From Actinobacillus capsulatus DSM 19761 (GTDB lineage: Bacteria; Pseudomonadota; Gammaproteobacteria; Enterobacterales; Pasteurellaceae): DNA of 64,000 bases. Shown here in pieces: positions 20,532 to 29,902 of this stretch. The position numbers were made by a program, and so were the translations under genes. Under the pieces are notes generated by a model. It saw nothing but the letters and a program-made list of their open reading frames with translations, made no database searches and had not been told where the DNA came from. The DNA lies in the NCBI RefSeq assembly GCF_000374285.1, contig NZ_KB893930.1:142410-206409 (forward strand), given 5' to 3'. Position 1 is the first letter of the stretch. Every line of letters begins with the position of its first letter.

Positions 20532-20987
20532 TTACTGTTTACCCGAATGGCCGAAACCGCCTTCACCACGTTCGGTTTGTTCAAAATCGTTTACGATATT
20601 GAAGCTTGCTTGTACCACCGGTACGAAAACTAACTGAGCAATACGGTCGCCTACTTCAACGGTAAAAGGTTTATCACTGCGGTTCCACAATGACACCATT
20701 AACGGACCTTGATAGTCGCTATCAATTAAACCGACTAAATTACCTAACACGATACCGTTTTTATGCCCTAAACCTGAACGAGGTAAAATCACCGCCGCTA
20801 AATTCGGATCAGCTATATAAATTGAAATACCGGTTGGAATCAGTACGGTTTGACCGGGTTCTATGGTTAAAGCACTTTCAGTTAATGCACGTAAATCTAA
20901 GCCTGCTGAACCTTCGGTTGCATAGGCCGGTAATGGAAATTCGTTGCCGATACGGCTATCTAAAATTTTTAAATCGATTTGTTTCAT
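20532..20987 (-). CDS. dut: dUTP diphosphatase
   Basis: A 151-residue homotrimeric dUTPase that hydrolyses dUTP to dUMP, keeping uracil out of DNA and supplying thymidylate synthesis. All five motifs are visible: AGLDLRA (1), PRSGLG (2), [15 protein letters not shown] (3), [10 protein letters not shown] (4) and the C-terminal [10 protein letters not shown] (5). Length matches E. coli Dut (151). It starts 8 bp after coaBC, the conserved coaBC-dut operon. Confidence 0.98.
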   Translation of the reverse strand: MKQIDLKILDSRIGNEFPLPAYATEGSAGLDLRALTESALTIEPGQTVLIPTGISIYIADPNLAAVILPRSGLGHKNGIVLGNLVGLIDSDYQGPLMVSLWNRSDKPFTVEVGDRIAQLVFVPVVQASFNIVNDFEQTERGEGGFGHSGKQ

Positions 20988-20995
20988 TTATGTTC

Positions 20996-22201
20996 CTATT
21001 TGTCATGTTTAAATTGCTCAATAATCTCGTGAACTAAGGCTTCCGCCAGTTTGCTTTTATCTGCAAGCGGTAGCATTTTCTCACCGTTTTGCCAAAAGAG
21101 ATGGAGCGAATTTTGCTCTTGCCCGAACACTTGTCCACCGGACACATCATTGGCGCAAATTAAATCTAAATTTTTACGTTTGAGTTTATCTTTAGCGTAG
21201 TTTGCTACATCTTGCGTTTCCGCTGCAAAACCCACGGTAAACGGGCGATTTTCGGTTAAATTTGCCACATTGGCGATAATGTCCGGATTTTTAACTAATT
21301 TAAGAATCAGTTCGTCGTTATCAGTGGTTTTCTTGATTTTTTGTGTAGCGACTTCAGCCATTCGATAATCGGCAACGGCAGCACAACCGATAAAAATTGC
21401 AGATTTTTGGGCAAATTTGACCGCTTGTTGCTCCATTTCTAGCGCAGATTCCACATTGATTCGAGCGACATTTGCAGGTGTGGCAAGATTGACCGGACCG
21501 GCAATCAGATTCACTTGTGCACTACGTTTGGCAAATGCTTCAGCAATTGCAAAGCCCATTTTGCCGGAGCTGTGATTGCTGATATAACGCACCGGATCGA
21601 TCGCTTCGCGGGTTGGCCCGGCTGTAATCGTCACGCTGATATTTTTCAGATCTTGCGCGTGGCTAAAGTGATCGCATACCGCTTGGAAGATCTCGCTCGG
21701 TTCGGACATTCTGCCGGCACCGACATCACCACAAGCTTGGAAGCCGCTATTTGGGCCGATCATCTGCACACCGCGATTTGCCAAAACCGCTAAATTTTCT
21801 TGCGTAACCGCTTGTTTGAACATTTGCTGATTCATTGCCGGTGCGAGTAAAATTGGGCTGGCGGTTGCTAAACAGAGGGCAGAGAGTAAATCATTTGCCA
21901 TACCGGCACGTAAACGAGCGATAAAATCGGCAGACGCCGGTGCAATAACAACTAAATCCGCCCATTTTGCCAGTTCGATATGACCCATTGCCAATTCCGC
22001 TTGCGGATCTAATAAGGAATTGGAGACCGCATTTGCCGAAATCGCTTGCAGGGTAAGCGGGGCCACAAAAGCTTCTGCCGCTGGTGTTAATACAACACGA
22101 ACGTCCGCATTGGCTTTTTTGAAGTGACGAATTAATTCAATCGTTTTATAAGCGGCAATGCCACCGGTAATGCCAACTAAAATGCGCTTGTTACTGAGCA
22201 T
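20996..22201 (-). CDS. coaBC: Bifunctional phosphopantothenoylcysteine decarboxylase / phosphopantothenate-cysteine ligase
   Basis: About 401 residues from ATG 22201 ([19 protein letters not shown]), preceded by TAGGAAT; an in-frame ATG at 22234 adds 11 unlikely residues. The N-terminal CoaC part is an HFCD flavoprotein ([31 protein letters not shown]). The C-terminal CoaB part has [20 protein letters not shown] and the AAVADYR loop. Together they convert phosphopantothenate plus cysteine to phosphopantetheine in CoA synthesis. Forms an operon with dut and is divergent from radC. Confidence 0.96.
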   Translation of the reverse strand: MLSNKRILVGITGGIAAYKTIELIRHFKKANADVRVVLTPAAEAFVAPLTLQAISANAVSNSLLDPQAELAMGHIELAKWADLVVIAPASADFIARLRAGMANDLLSALCLATASPILLAPAMNQQMFKQAVTQENLAVLANRGVQMIGPNSGFQACGDVGAGRMSEPSEIFQAVCDHFSHAQDLKNISVTITAGPTREAIDPVRYISNHSSGKMGFAIAEAFAKRSAQVNLIAGPVNLATPANVARINVESALEMEQQAVKFAQKSAIFIGCAAVADYRMAEVATQKIKKTTDNDELILKLVKNPDIIANVANLTENRPFTVGFAAETQDVANYAKDKLKRKNLDLICANDVSGGQVFGQEQNSLHLFWQNGEKMLPLADKSKLAEALVHEIIEQFKHDK

Positions 22202-22404
22202 AGCAATTCCTATTTTAAGAAGATATTTATTCATTTTCTGAGCATAAGCAAAGAAGATGAGTTGGATAATTCTACCTTAATAAGTACTCACTCACAATAA
22301 AGCGATTTTTGCGATCTGTGTCGAAAAAATAAAACTTTCCTTTTGATTCAAATAATTAGCTTCTTTATGCTTTTTCCCTATTTGGTCTAACTGAGTAAAA
22401 AATA

Positions 22405-23090
22405 ATGTGCAATGCAGAATTAATGCCACGAGAAAAATTATTAGCTTATGGAGCGGAGTCATTAACTGATCAGGAATTATTGGCGATTTTTTTGCGTACC
22501 GGTATTAAGGGGATGCCGGTGATGCAATTATCTGAAACGGTACTCAAACAATTCGGTTCGTTAAGGGGGTTACTTAGTGCGGATGTAAAAGCATTTTGTC
22601 AGATGAAAGGATTGGGACAAACGCAATTTATTCAATTACAAGCTTCAAAAGAAATGACTAAGCGTTATTTGGCGCAACAAATGCAAGTGCGAGAAAACAT
22701 TACGGAACCTTATTTAGCTGTGATGTGTTTTCAGACAGAACTGGAATCGGAAGAACGACGGAAGAACGAGAAGTGTTTATGGTGATGTTTCTCGATAATC
22801 AGAATCGCTTAATTAAAAAAGAAAAAATGTTTTACGGTACGATTAATCAAGCAACGGTTTACCCTAGAGAAATAATCAAAGAAGCATTAAAATGCAATGC
22901 GGCGGCAATTATTGTTGCCCATAATCATCCCTCAGGTCATTGCATGCCTTCGGAATCGGATAGAATACTCACTAAGAAGATTGAAATGGCGTGTGATTTG
23001 GTTGAAATTCGCTTTGTTGATCATATTGTCGTCGGAAAAGGTGATTATTTTTCCTTTGAAGAAGAGAAGTTTCGCCGAAATAATTCATAA
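22405..23090 (+). pseudogene. radC: radC (JAB/MPN domain protein) split by an 11-bp tandem duplication
   Basis: The first frame (22405-22785) encodes the RadC N-terminal helix-hairpin-helix part, LMPREKLLAYGAESLTDQEL to PYLAVMCFQTELESEER, then out-of-frame RKNEKCLW and stop. A second frame ending at 23090 carries REVFMVMFLDNQNRL and the metalloprotease-like JAB motif AHNHPSG. At the junction CGGAAGAACGA occurs twice in tandem (22748-22758 and 22759-22769). Removing one copy restores ESEEREVFMV and a 224-residue RadC of normal length. So the only lesion is an 11-bp duplication. RadC's cellular role is uncertain. Downstream rpmB has its own promoter. Confidence 0.9.
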
Positions 23091-23098
23091 ATTGAGAC

Positions 23099-23127
23099 TT
23101 GAATAACGCTATTAAAGCGAGTATAAT
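23099..23127 (+). promoter_or_regulatory. Sigma-70 promoter of rpmB-rpmG
   Basis: TTGAAT at 23099-23104 and TATAAT at 23122-23127 are separated by 17 bp. About 110 bases of leader precede the rpmB ATG. Confidence 0.8.
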
Positions 23128-23150
23128 TCATGGTCTTTAAATATGACTTT

Positions 23151-23211
23151 GGTCGGGCTAAGCCTGACGAGGCAATTAGATAAACTGATATAAGTCCTAA
23201 TCGCCCGAACC
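23151..23211 (+). promoter_or_regulatory. Structured leader of the L28-L33 operon
   Basis: GGTCGGGC (23151-23158) can pair with GCCCGAACC (23203-23211). GGCAATTAG can pair with CTAATCGCC, which overlaps the latter arm, so two folds compete. A small GCC/GGC hairpin lies inside. It could be an autogenous ribosomal-protein leader; this is inference from pairing only. Confidence 0.4.
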
Positions 23212-23245
23212 ATTTAAACATTACTTAAGTAATTGGAGAATTAAA

Positions 23246-23482
23246 ATGTCAAGAGTTTGCCAAGTAACCGGCAAGCGTCCAGCAGTTGGTAACAACCGCT
23301 CACACGCATTAAACGCGACTCGTCGTCGTTTTTTACCTAACTTACACACTCACCGTTTCTGGGTTGAGAGTGAAAATCGTTTCGTAACTTTACGCTTAAC
23401 AGCGAAAGCTATGCGTATTATCGACAAAAAAGGCATTGATGCAGTATTAGCTGAAATCCGTGCTCGTGGCGAAAAAATTTAA
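23246..23482 (+). CDS. rpmB: 50S ribosomal protein L28
   Basis: A 78-residue large-subunit protein with the family start [20 protein letters not shown] and the basic [19 protein letters not shown] region. Length equals E. coli L28 (78). Strong ribosome-binding site GGAG. First gene of the conserved rpmB-rpmG operon, 11 bp before rpmG. Confidence 0.98.
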   Translation: MSRVCQVTGKRPAVGNNRSHALNATRRRFLPNLHTHRFWVESENRFVTLRLTAKAMRIIDKKGIDAVLAEIRARGEKI

Positions 23483-23493
23483 GGAGCTAACCA

Positions 23494-23664
23494 ATGGCAG
23501 CTAAAGGTAATCGTGAGAAAATCAAATTAGTTTCAACTGCTGAAACTGGTCACTTTTACACAACGACTAAAAACAAACGTAATATGCCTGAAAAAATGGA
23601 AATCAAAAAATTTGATCCAGTTGTGCGTAAACACGTTGTTTATAAAGAAGCTAAAATCAAATAA
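23494..23664 (+). CDS. rpmG: 50S ribosomal protein L33
   Basis: A 56-residue protein, [20 protein letters not shown] and on to [19 protein letters not shown], the normal size and sequence type of the cysteine-free L33. AAGGAG precedes the ATG. It follows rpmB directly and ends before a strong terminator. Confidence 0.98.
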   Translation: MAAKGNREKIKLVSTAETGHFYTTTKNKRNMPEKMEIKKFDPVVRKHVVYKEAKIK

Positions 23665-23682
23665 TTTGATTCAATGTTTCAA

Positions 23683-23711
23683 GAACCCAGCTTTTCAGCT
23701 GGGTTTTTTAC
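23683..23711 (+). terminator. Terminator of rpmB-rpmG
   Basis: AACCCAGCT and AGCTGGGTT arms around TTTC, followed by TTTTT. Confidence 0.92.
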
Positions 23712-23819
23712 GTCAACTTGGCAACCGTTTACATCTTTAGACATTTGACTGGGTTATCTAAGGTTAGTTAATAAAAATTACTTTATTTTTTGCCAAAAAA
23801 ATGTACTATTATGCGTCCT

Positions 23820-23975
23820 TAAATGTAACCCACATTTAAGCCTGTTTCCAACCTGCACCGCCTTTCTTTTGTTAAATCTAGGGGCAGGGTAAAAACAAAA
23901 AAGCTGAAACGCTTTTTTAATAAGTAGCGAGTCAAATGCCCCATGGCATCTGTTTTTTCAGAAACAGAAAGCTTA
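23820..23975 (+). ncRNA. Structured leader or small RNA upstream of dat
   Basis: The 370 bp between rpmG and dat contain no reading frame with a good start but strong pairing potential. AAATGT/ACATTT forms a hairpin at 23821-23837. AAGCCTGTTTC (23838-23848) pairs with GAAACAG plus GCTT (23961-23974). Inside this, GGGGCA (23881-23886) pairs with TGCCCC (23937-23942) around AAAAAAGC-TGAAAC-GCTTTTTT (23897-23918), which looks like an intrinsic terminator. TACTAT near 23801 could be a -10 box. An attenuator or riboswitch-like leader, or a separate small RNA, are both possible; it matches no class I know. Confidence 0.4.
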
Positions 23976-24034
23976 GGCTTCCCGCAAGGCACCCGACTTA
24001 TTTTTTTCACCTATCAATAGGAAACTCATTTCAA

Positions 24035-25399
24035 ATGACAATTACCACTCCTGTAAAAGCAGTTCTCGCATCAAACAAACATTTCTTAGATCGCCAAGAT
24101 AAAATGGAATCAAATGTTCGTAGTTATCCTCGTAAATTACCTTTTGCTTACGCAAAAGCACAAGGTTGCTGGGTGACAGACGTTGAGGGTAATGAATACC
24201 TTGACTTCTTAGCGGGCGCAGGAACACTTGCCTTAGGTCACAACCACCCAGTATTAATGCAATCAATCAAAGATGTATTGGAAAGCGGTTTACCGTTACA
24301 TACGCTTGACTTAACTACTCCGTTGAAAGATGCATTCACAGAAGAATTACTTTCATTCTTCCCGAAAGATCAATACATCCTTCAATTTACCGGTCCATCA
24401 GGTGCGGATGCTAACGAAGCAGCAATCAAATTAGCAAAAACTTATACCGGTCGTGGCAATGTGATTGCATTCTCTGGTGGCTTCCACGGTATGACACACG
24501 GTGCGTTATCATTAACCGGTAACTTAGGTGCGAAAAATGCGGTGCAAAACTTAATGGCTGGCGTGCAATTTATGCCGTATCCGCATGAATATCGTTGTCC
24601 GTTCGGTATCGGTGGTGAAGCGGGTGCGAAAGCGGTTGAACGCTATTTCGAAAACTTCATCGAAGATGTTGAAAGTGGTGTGGTAAAACCGGCAGCGGTA
24701 ATTTTAGAAGCGATTCAAGGTGAAGGCGGTGTAGTCCCAGCTCCGATTAGCTTCTTACAAAAAGTACGTGAAGTGACTAAAAAACACGGTATCTTAATGA
24801 TCGTGGATGAAGTTCAAGCAGGTTTCTGCCGCAGTGGTAAAATATTTGCATTCGAACACGCAGGCATTGAGCCGGATATCGTAGTAATGTCAAAAGCGGT
24901 TGGTGGTTCATTACCATTAGCGGTATTAGCAATTCGTAAAGAATTCGATGCATGGCAACCAGCAGGTCACACCGGTACTTTCCGTGGTAACCAATTAGCA
25001 ATGGCAACCGGTTATGCTTCATTAAAAATCATGCGTGAAGAAAATTTAGCGCAAAATGCACAAGAACGTGGTGAATACTTAACTAACGCATTGCGTGAAT
25101 TAAGCAAAGAATTCTCATGTATCGGTAATGTACGTGGTCGCGGCTTAATGATGGGTATCGATATCGTTGATGAGCGTAAACCACAAGATGCAACCGGCGC
25201 TTACCCGCAAGACGGTGAATTAGCGGTAGCAATTCAAAAAGCGTGTTTCAACAATAAATTATTGTTAGAACGTGGTGGCCGTGGTGGTAACGTAGTACGT
25301 GTTCTTTGTGCAGTAAACATCAACCAAGCGGAGTGCGAAGAGTTTATCAAACGCTTCAAACAATCTGTGGCAGATGCAATCAAAGCAGTACGTGGCTAA
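24035..25399 (+). CDS. dat: Diaminobutyrate-2-oxoglutarate aminotransferase
   Basis: A 454-residue class-III PLP aminotransferase that makes L-2,4-diaminobutyrate from aspartate semialdehyde and glutamate. Visible are [17 protein letters not shown], the HGMTHGALS loop, [23 protein letters not shown] and the PLP lysine in [15 protein letters not shown] 24035 is chosen because it gives the usual N-terminus [20 protein letters not shown]; upstream in-frame sequence belongs to the structured leader. It precedes ddc, and together they form the 1,3-diaminopropane pathway known from Haemophilus and Acinetobacter. Strongly biased codon use suggests high expression. Confidence 0.95.
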   Translation: MTITTPVKAVLASNKHFLDRQDKMESNVRSYPRKLPFAYAKAQGCWVTDVEGNEYLDFLAGAGTLALGHNHPVLMQSIKDVLESGLPLHTLDLTTPLKDAFTEELLSFFPKDQYILQFTGPSGADANEAAIKLAKTYTGRGNVIAFSGGFHGMTHGALSLTGNLGAKNAVQNLMAGVQFMPYPHEYRCPFGIGGEAGAKAVERYFENFIEDVESGVVKPAAVILEAIQGEGGVVPAPISFLQKVREVTKKHGILMIVDEVQAGFCRSGKIFAFEHAGIEPDIVVMSKAVGGSLPLAVLAIRKEFDAWQPAGHTGTFRGNQLAMATGYASLKIMREENLAQNAQERGEYLTNALRELSKEFSCIGNVRGRGLMMGIDIVDERKPQDATGAYPQDGELAVAIQKACFNNKLLLERGGRGGNVVRVLCAVNINQAECEEFIKRFKQSVADAIKAVRG

Positions 25400-25407
25400 T
25401 CTAATTC

Positions 25408-25519
25408 TAACCCTACACGAGCCGTGTAGGGTTACTTTATCTGAGCCACTTTGTGGCTCTTTTTATATCCTAGCCCCAACGGGGCTGAGCTTAATTAACC
25501 TAGTACGGCTTGTGCTAGG
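25408..25519 (+). promoter_or_regulatory. Four tandem hairpins between dat and ddc
   Basis: The 133-bp gap holds four consecutive stem-loops: TAACCCTACAC/GTGTAGGGTTA (25408-25434); GAGCCAC/GTGGCTC plus TTTTTA (25443-25464), a good intrinsic terminator; AGCCCC/GGGGCT (25472-25486); and CCTAGTAC/GTGCTAGG (25499-25519) just before the ddc ribosome-binding site. They probably set the dat to ddc transcript ratio or stabilise RNA ends. Confidence 0.65.
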
Positions 25520-25532
25520 TGCGAGAGAAAAA

Positions 25533-27068
25533 ATGGCAGATATTTCAAAACACAGACAATCACTTTTCTGTAACGATCCGCAATCTATCGCTGATTACGA
25601 AAATGTGATGAATAATGTGGTACAAGCAGTAAGTGCTTGGTTAAAAAACGACAAAATGTACACTGGTGGTTCAATCAAGCAAATGCGTGCTTTGATTGAC
25701 GGTTTTAATCCGTCAAAAGAAGGCGTAGGTGTACAAAAATCACTTGAGCACTTAGTGGAAATTTTCTTAAAACCAAGTCTTAAAGTACATCACCCACACT
25801 CGCTTGCGCATTTACATTGCCCGACAATGGTAACCAGTCAAATTGCAGAAGTGTTAATTAACGCAACTAACCAATCAATGGACTCTTGGGATCAAAGCCC
25901 GGCGGGTTCGATTATGGAAGAACACTTAATTGATTGGTTACGTCAAAAAGTGGGTTATGGTGCTGGTACATCAGGCGTGTTCACTTCCGGCGGTACGCAA
26001 TCAAATCTAATGGGCGTATTGCTTGCTCGTGACTGGGCGATTGCGAAAAACTGGAAAAACGAAGACGGCTCGGAATGGTCAGTGCAACGTGACGGTATTC
26101 CTGCGGACGCAATGCAAAATGTGAAAGTGGTTTGTTCGGAAAATGCTCACTTCTCAGTGCAAAAAAACATGGCAATGATGGGTATGGGCTTCCAATCTGT
26201 GGTAAAAGTGCCGTGCAACGAAAACGCTCAAATGGACGTTGTGGCATTAGAAAAAACGTTGGCGGATTTAACCGCACAAGGCAAGATTATCGCTTGTGTG
26301 GTGGCAACAGCCGGTACGACTGACGCTGGTGCAATCGATCCGTTAAAAGAAATTCGTGCAATCACCAATAAATTCGGTGCGTGGTTACATGTAGATGCAG
26401 CTTGGGGCGGTGCGTTATTACTTTCTAAAGATTTCCGTCATTTCTTAGATGGTATTGAAGAAACCGACTCAATCACGTTAGATTTCCACAAACACTTCTT
26501 CCAAAGTATTTCGTGTGGTGCGTTCTTATTAAAAGATCAGGCAAACTATCGTTTTATCGACTATAAAGCGGATTACCTTAATTCAGAATATGATGAGGCG
26601 CACGGTGTACCGAACTTAGTAGCGAAATCATTACAAACCACTCGTCGTTTTGACGCATTAAAATTATGGTTCACCGTAGAAGCGTTAGGTGAAGACTTAT
26701 ATGCTTCAATGATTGACCACGGTGTGAAATTAACTAAAGAAGTAGAAGGCTATATTAACGCGACTGACGGCTTAGAAATGTTAGTGCCAAGCCAATTCGC
26801 TTCGGTGTTATTCCGTGTGGTACCGCAAGGCTATCCGGCAGAATTTATCGATACCTTAAACCAAAACGTAGCGGACGAGCTTTTCGCTCGTGGTGAGGCA
26901 AATATCGGTGTAACCAAAGTGGGCGACAAACAATCACTTAAGATGACTACGTTAAGCCCGATTGCAACCTTGGAAAACGTGAAAGCGTTATTAGCACAAG
27001 TATTAGCGGAAGCGGATCGTATTAAAGATTCGATTGTAAACGGTACTTACGTGCCACCGATTGATTAA
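25533..27068 (+). CDS. ddc: L-2,4-diaminobutyrate decarboxylase
   Basis: A 511-residue group-II PLP decarboxylase that converts L-2,4-diaminobutyrate to 1,3-diaminopropane, a polyamine. The family motifs are visible: [40 protein letters not shown], and the PLP-lysine motif DFHKHFFQ. The start at ATG 25533 follows GAGAG and gives [15 protein letters not shown]; in-frame upstream codons run through hairpins. Partner of dat. Codon use is as strongly biased as in dat. Confidence 0.95.
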   Translation: MADISKHRQSLFCNDPQSIADYENVMNNVVQAVSAWLKNDKMYTGGSIKQMRALIDGFNPSKEGVGVQKSLEHLVEIFLKPSLKVHHPHSLAHLHCPTMVTSQIAEVLINATNQSMDSWDQSPAGSIMEEHLIDWLRQKVGYGAGTSGVFTSGGTQSNLMGVLLARDWAIAKNWKNEDGSEWSVQRDGIPADAMQNVKVVCSENAHFSVQKNMAMMGMGFQSVVKVPCNENAQMDVVALEKTLADLTAQGKIIACVVATAGTTDAGAIDPLKEIRAITNKFGAWLHVDAAWGGALLLSKDFRHFLDGIEETDSITLDFHKHFFQSISCGAFLLKDQANYRFIDYKADYLNSEYDEAHGVPNLVAKSLQTTRRFDALKLWFTVEALGEDLYASMIDHGVKLTKEVEGYINATDGLEMLVPSQFASVLFRVVPQGYPAEFIDTLNQNVADELFARGEANIGVTKVGDKQSLKMTTLSPIATLENVKALLAQVLAEADRIKDSIVNGTYVPPID

Positions 27069-27087
27069 TTGGTAAAACTTTTGTGAA

Positions 27088-27128
27088 AAAAGACCGCTTG
27101 TAAGGTTGTCTTGCAAGTGGTTTTTTTT
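27088..27128 (+). terminator. Terminator of ddc
   Basis: AAGACCGCTTG and CAAGTGGTTTTT arms, built on an uptake-sequence core, followed by an eight-T run. Confidence 0.8.
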
Positions 27129-27266
27129 CTAGGCGATTGAGAGCGACTTCCAGCAAGAAAATCGCTTGCTTTATGTGTTTTTTCTTGACTTATTTTGAAT
27201 TGTTGATTTAATGGTAGGTCGATTTTTTTCTTTTCAAATTCAGCAGTAAATTATAAGAGGCATATT

Positions 27267-27599
27267 ATGGCAGAGAGTTTTAGCGTAACACGTCGTTACT
27301 TTGATGATAAAAATTATCCACGTGGTTTTGCTCGTCACGGTGATTACACCATTCGTGAATCTCAAACTTTAGAGCAATTCGGTCAAGCGTGTTTAGCATT
27401 AGAAACTGGCGAACGTAACCCAGTGACGGCAGAAGAAGAGCGCTTTGTTGCTGTAATGAAAGGTGATGAAATTGCTGAAAGCATTATTGAAAAATCATGG
27501 TTAAAATACCGTACTTTAACCAGCAAAACAAAACGTATCTATACGCTTTCAGGTAATGCAGGTAACGATGCCGGTGATGATTTCAGCGCTGCTGAATAA
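27267..27599 (+). CDS. maoP: Macrodomain Ori organization protein MaoP (DUF413/YifE)
   Basis: A 110-residue protein with the YifE/MaoP pattern: SVTRRYFDDKNYPRGFARHG, TIRESQTLEQFGQACLALETG, and EERFVAVMKG. In E. coli MaoP, with the maoS site, organises the Ori macrodomain. RBS AAGAGG. Own unit; a long hairpin terminator follows. The assignment by family is firm; the chromosomal role here is by analogy. Confidence 0.93.
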   Translation: MAESFSVTRRYFDDKNYPRGFARHGDYTIRESQTLEQFGQACLALETGERNPVTAEEERFVAVMKGDEIAESIIEKSWLKYRTLTSKTKRIYTLSGNAGNDAGDDFSAAE

Positions 27600-27632
27600 T
27601 AGGTATTTCTAAGTATTTGCAATTTTAAATGT

Positions 27633-27692
27633 GCCACGGAATACGCTGAAAACACGCAAGTGTTGCTCAGGGTATTTTGTGGTTTCTTTTTT
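27633..27692 (+). terminator. Long hairpin terminator of maoP
   Basis: CCAC-GAATAC-CTGA-ACAC pairs back with GTGT-CAG-GGTATTTT-GTGG around GCAA, followed by TTTCTTTTTTT. Confidence 0.8.
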
Positions 27693-27750
27693 TATATTAT
27701 TTTCTAACTTAGCCGCTATGAGCGGCTGGGTAAATTAGCAGTGATAAATT

Positions 27751-28857
27751 ATGACGCTTCCTATTGAACAATATTCTGATCTTCTTGCAAAAAAAGCAGA
27801 AAATTTGACCGCTTTACTTGCGCCTTTTAATCCGCCCGCGCTTGAAGTGTTTGAGTCTGAAACCAGCCATTTCCGTATGCGTGCCGAATTCCGAGTATGG
27901 CATGATACTAACGAAGCCGGAGAAAATGAGCTGTATCACATTATGTTCGATCAGGAAACTAAGCAACGTTATCGAGTTGATCAATTCCCGATTGCCAATC
28001 ATCTGATTAATAAAATGATGAGTAATTTGCTAGCTGAAATTAAGGGCAATGAATTACTGACTCGTAAATTATTCCAAGTGGATTATCTCAGCACGTTAAG
28101 CGGTGAAATTGCGGTTTCAATGCTTTACCACAAGAAATTGACGGAAGAGTGGCAGGTAGAAGCCGGTGCTTTAAAAACACGTTTGGAAAATCAGGGTTTC
28201 AACGTACAAATTATCGGACGAGCGACTAAACAGAAGATCGCTTTAGAGCGTGATTATGTTGAAGAAGTATTGCCGGTGGACGGTCGTAATTTAATTTATC
28301 GCCAAGTAGAAAACAGCTTTACCCAGCCAAATGCTAAAATGAATATCAAAATGTTAGAATGGGCGAGAAGCTGTACTAAAAATAGTACTGGTGATTTATT
28401 GGAACTTTACTGCGGCAATGGGAATTTCTCGATTGCATTAGCGGAGAATTTCCGCAAAGTGTTAGCCACTGAAATTTCAAAATCTTCAGTTCACTCTGCG
28501 CAATATAATATTGAGCAGAATCAGATCGATAATTTGCAAATTATTCGAATGTCGGTGGAAGAATTTACCCAAGCGATGAACGGTGTGCGTGAATTTAATC
28601 GTTTAAAAGGGATTGATTTAAAAGCGTATGATTGCAATACGATCTTTGTTGATCCGCCACGGGCAGGTTTAGATCAAGATACCTTAAATATGGTGCAGGC
28701 TTACGAGCGAATTTTATATATTTCGTGCAATCCGCATACGCTAGCAGAAAATTTAGCGCCATTAACCCAAACGCATCGTATTGAGCGTGCGGCACTTTTT
28801 GATCAGTTCCCTTATACTCATCATGTAGAAAGTGGTGTGTGGTTGATTAGGAAGTAA
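27751..28857 (+). CDS. trmA: tRNA (uracil-5-)-methyltransferase
   Basis: A 368-residue SAM-dependent enzyme making m5U54 (ribothymidine) in the T-loop of tRNAs. The SAM-binding [16 protein letters not shown], the [11 protein letters not shown] motif and the catalytic-cysteine ISCNPHTL are all present. Size equals E. coli TrmA (366) and there is no Fe-S cluster N-terminus as in RlmD. A hairpin AGCCGCT/AGCGGCT sits shortly before the start codon. Confidence 0.97.
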   Translation: MTLPIEQYSDLLAKKAENLTALLAPFNPPALEVFESETSHFRMRAEFRVWHDTNEAGENELYHIMFDQETKQRYRVDQFPIANHLINKMMSNLLAEIKGNELLTRKLFQVDYLSTLSGEIAVSMLYHKKLTEEWQVEAGALKTRLENQGFNVQIIGRATKQKIALERDYVEEVLPVDGRNLIYRQVENSFTQPNAKMNIKMLEWARSCTKNSTGDLLELYCGNGNFSIALAENFRKVLATEISKSSVHSAQYNIEQNQIDNLQIIRMSVEEFTQAMNGVREFNRLKGIDLKAYDCNTIFVDPPRAGLDQDTLNMVQAYERILYISCNPHTLAENLAPLTQTHRIERAALFDQFPYTHHVESGVWLIRK

Positions 28858-28962
28858 GCATAAATAGTCGGTTATGCTGAAAAATAAATCACTTGGTGAT
28901 TTTTAACGATTTTTCGCTTGACCGATTTTTATAAAACTTATATTATTCCGCTCGTTTTCAAC

Positions 28963-29052
28963 GGAGGAATGGTCGAGTGGTTGAAGGCACCGGTCTTGAA
29001 AACCGGCGAGGGTTTACGCCCTCCGTGAGTTCGAATCTCACTTCCTCCGCCA
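28963..29052 (+). tRNA. tRNA-Ser (anticodon UGA), copy 1
   Basis: A 90-nt class-II tRNA including encoded CCA. Acceptor GGAGGAA pairs with TTCCTCC; anticodon arm ACCGG-TCTTGAAA-ACCGG with UGA; long variable arm GAGGGTTTACGCCCTC; T-arm GTGAG-TTCGAAT-CTCAC. Reads UCA and related Ser codons. Confidence 0.97.
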
Positions 29053-29063
29053 TCAAATTCATA

Positions 29064-29096
29064 GCTTGTTGATTTGATAAATCAGCAAGTTTTTTC
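29064..29096 (+). terminator. Hairpin between the two tRNA-Ser copies
   Basis: CTTGTTGATTT and AAATCAGCAAG arms around GAT, then TTTTTT. Confidence 0.75.
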
Positions 29097-29134
29097 TCTC
29101 AAAGAGAATACAATTTAGAATATGTTTTCAATCC

Positions 29135-29224
29135 GGAGGAATGGTCGAGTGGTTGAAGGCACCGGTCTTGAAAACCGGCGAGGGTTTACGCCCTCCGTGA
29201 GTTCGAATCTCACTTCCTCCGCCA
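29135..29224 (+). tRNA. tRNA-Ser (anticodon UGA), copy 2
   Basis: Identical over all 90 nt to the copy at 28963-29052, with the same UGA anticodon and encoded CCA. A terminator-like hairpin lies between them, so the second copy probably needs its own promoter. Confidence 0.97.
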
Positions 29225-29432
29225 TCTTTCAGGGCTGCTTATAGTGTAAATTGCAAGCGGTTTTTTTCGCTAAATTTTGCAAATTTCCAGATAAATTTAA
29301 CCGCTTGTAGATAATAATCCACACGTAAAACATGCGGTTTTTTAGCTACTTTATAAGGGCCTAGGACTTCACAAGCCCCTCAAGGGGCATGTGAAAAACT
29401 GATAACCGCACAATAACTCTCTAGTTTACCCC

Positions 29433-29740
29433 TTAAAAGGAGCCATATGTTAAATTATTTTGAATCATATCGGCTTTTTCTTGATTTCTGATGTATTTCT
29501 TGACCACTTTGGTACTTAAACCTACCGTACTTACGTAGCAGTGTTTCGCCCAAAAGTTTCTATTTCCATATTTGTATTTTAGATTTGCATGCCTTTCAAA
29601 TATCATTGGCGATGATTTACCTTTCAGATATCCTATAAAACCAGATACGGTTAATTTAGGCGGAATTTTTAAGAGCATATGAATATGATCTTTCATCGTA
29701 TGCGCTTCTATAATTTTTTACATTCTTGTTGATGGCGAAA
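29433..29740 (-). pseudogene. IS200/IS605-family transposase TnpA remnant
   Basis: The intact piece (87 residues from ATG 29696) has the HUH motif DHIHMLL, the GYLKGKSS region, FWAKHCYVSTVG and the C-terminal helix KYIRNQEKADM carrying the Tyr nucleophile (family Y1 transposase). In-frame sequence matching the family continues upstream as KIIEAHT, then a one-base loss puts FRHQQECK in another frame. The first ~50 residues of a full TnpA (about 150) are not recognisable. Hairpin-forming GCCCC-TCAA-GGGGC at about 29374 could be the element's subterminal hairpin. Not expected to be active. Confidence 0.75.
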
Positions 29741-29902
29741 AGTAGTACGCTATACGCAGTGTTTAAACTAGTCCCAATGCACAAGCGAGAAATTAGTTTG
29801 GTATCTATATCATTTAATCCTATTCAGCGAACCCAAACACTACCAAATAATGTGGTTTCGAAAAAATAATATTTTTCTAACCGCACTTTTAATTTATTAC
29901 AA

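Noticed and set aside
23820..23975. 6S RNA, 4.5S RNA or tmRNA at the dat leader
   Set aside because: The conserved motifs of those RNAs (for example the GGAAGGAAGCA core of 4.5S or a tRNA-like end) are absent.
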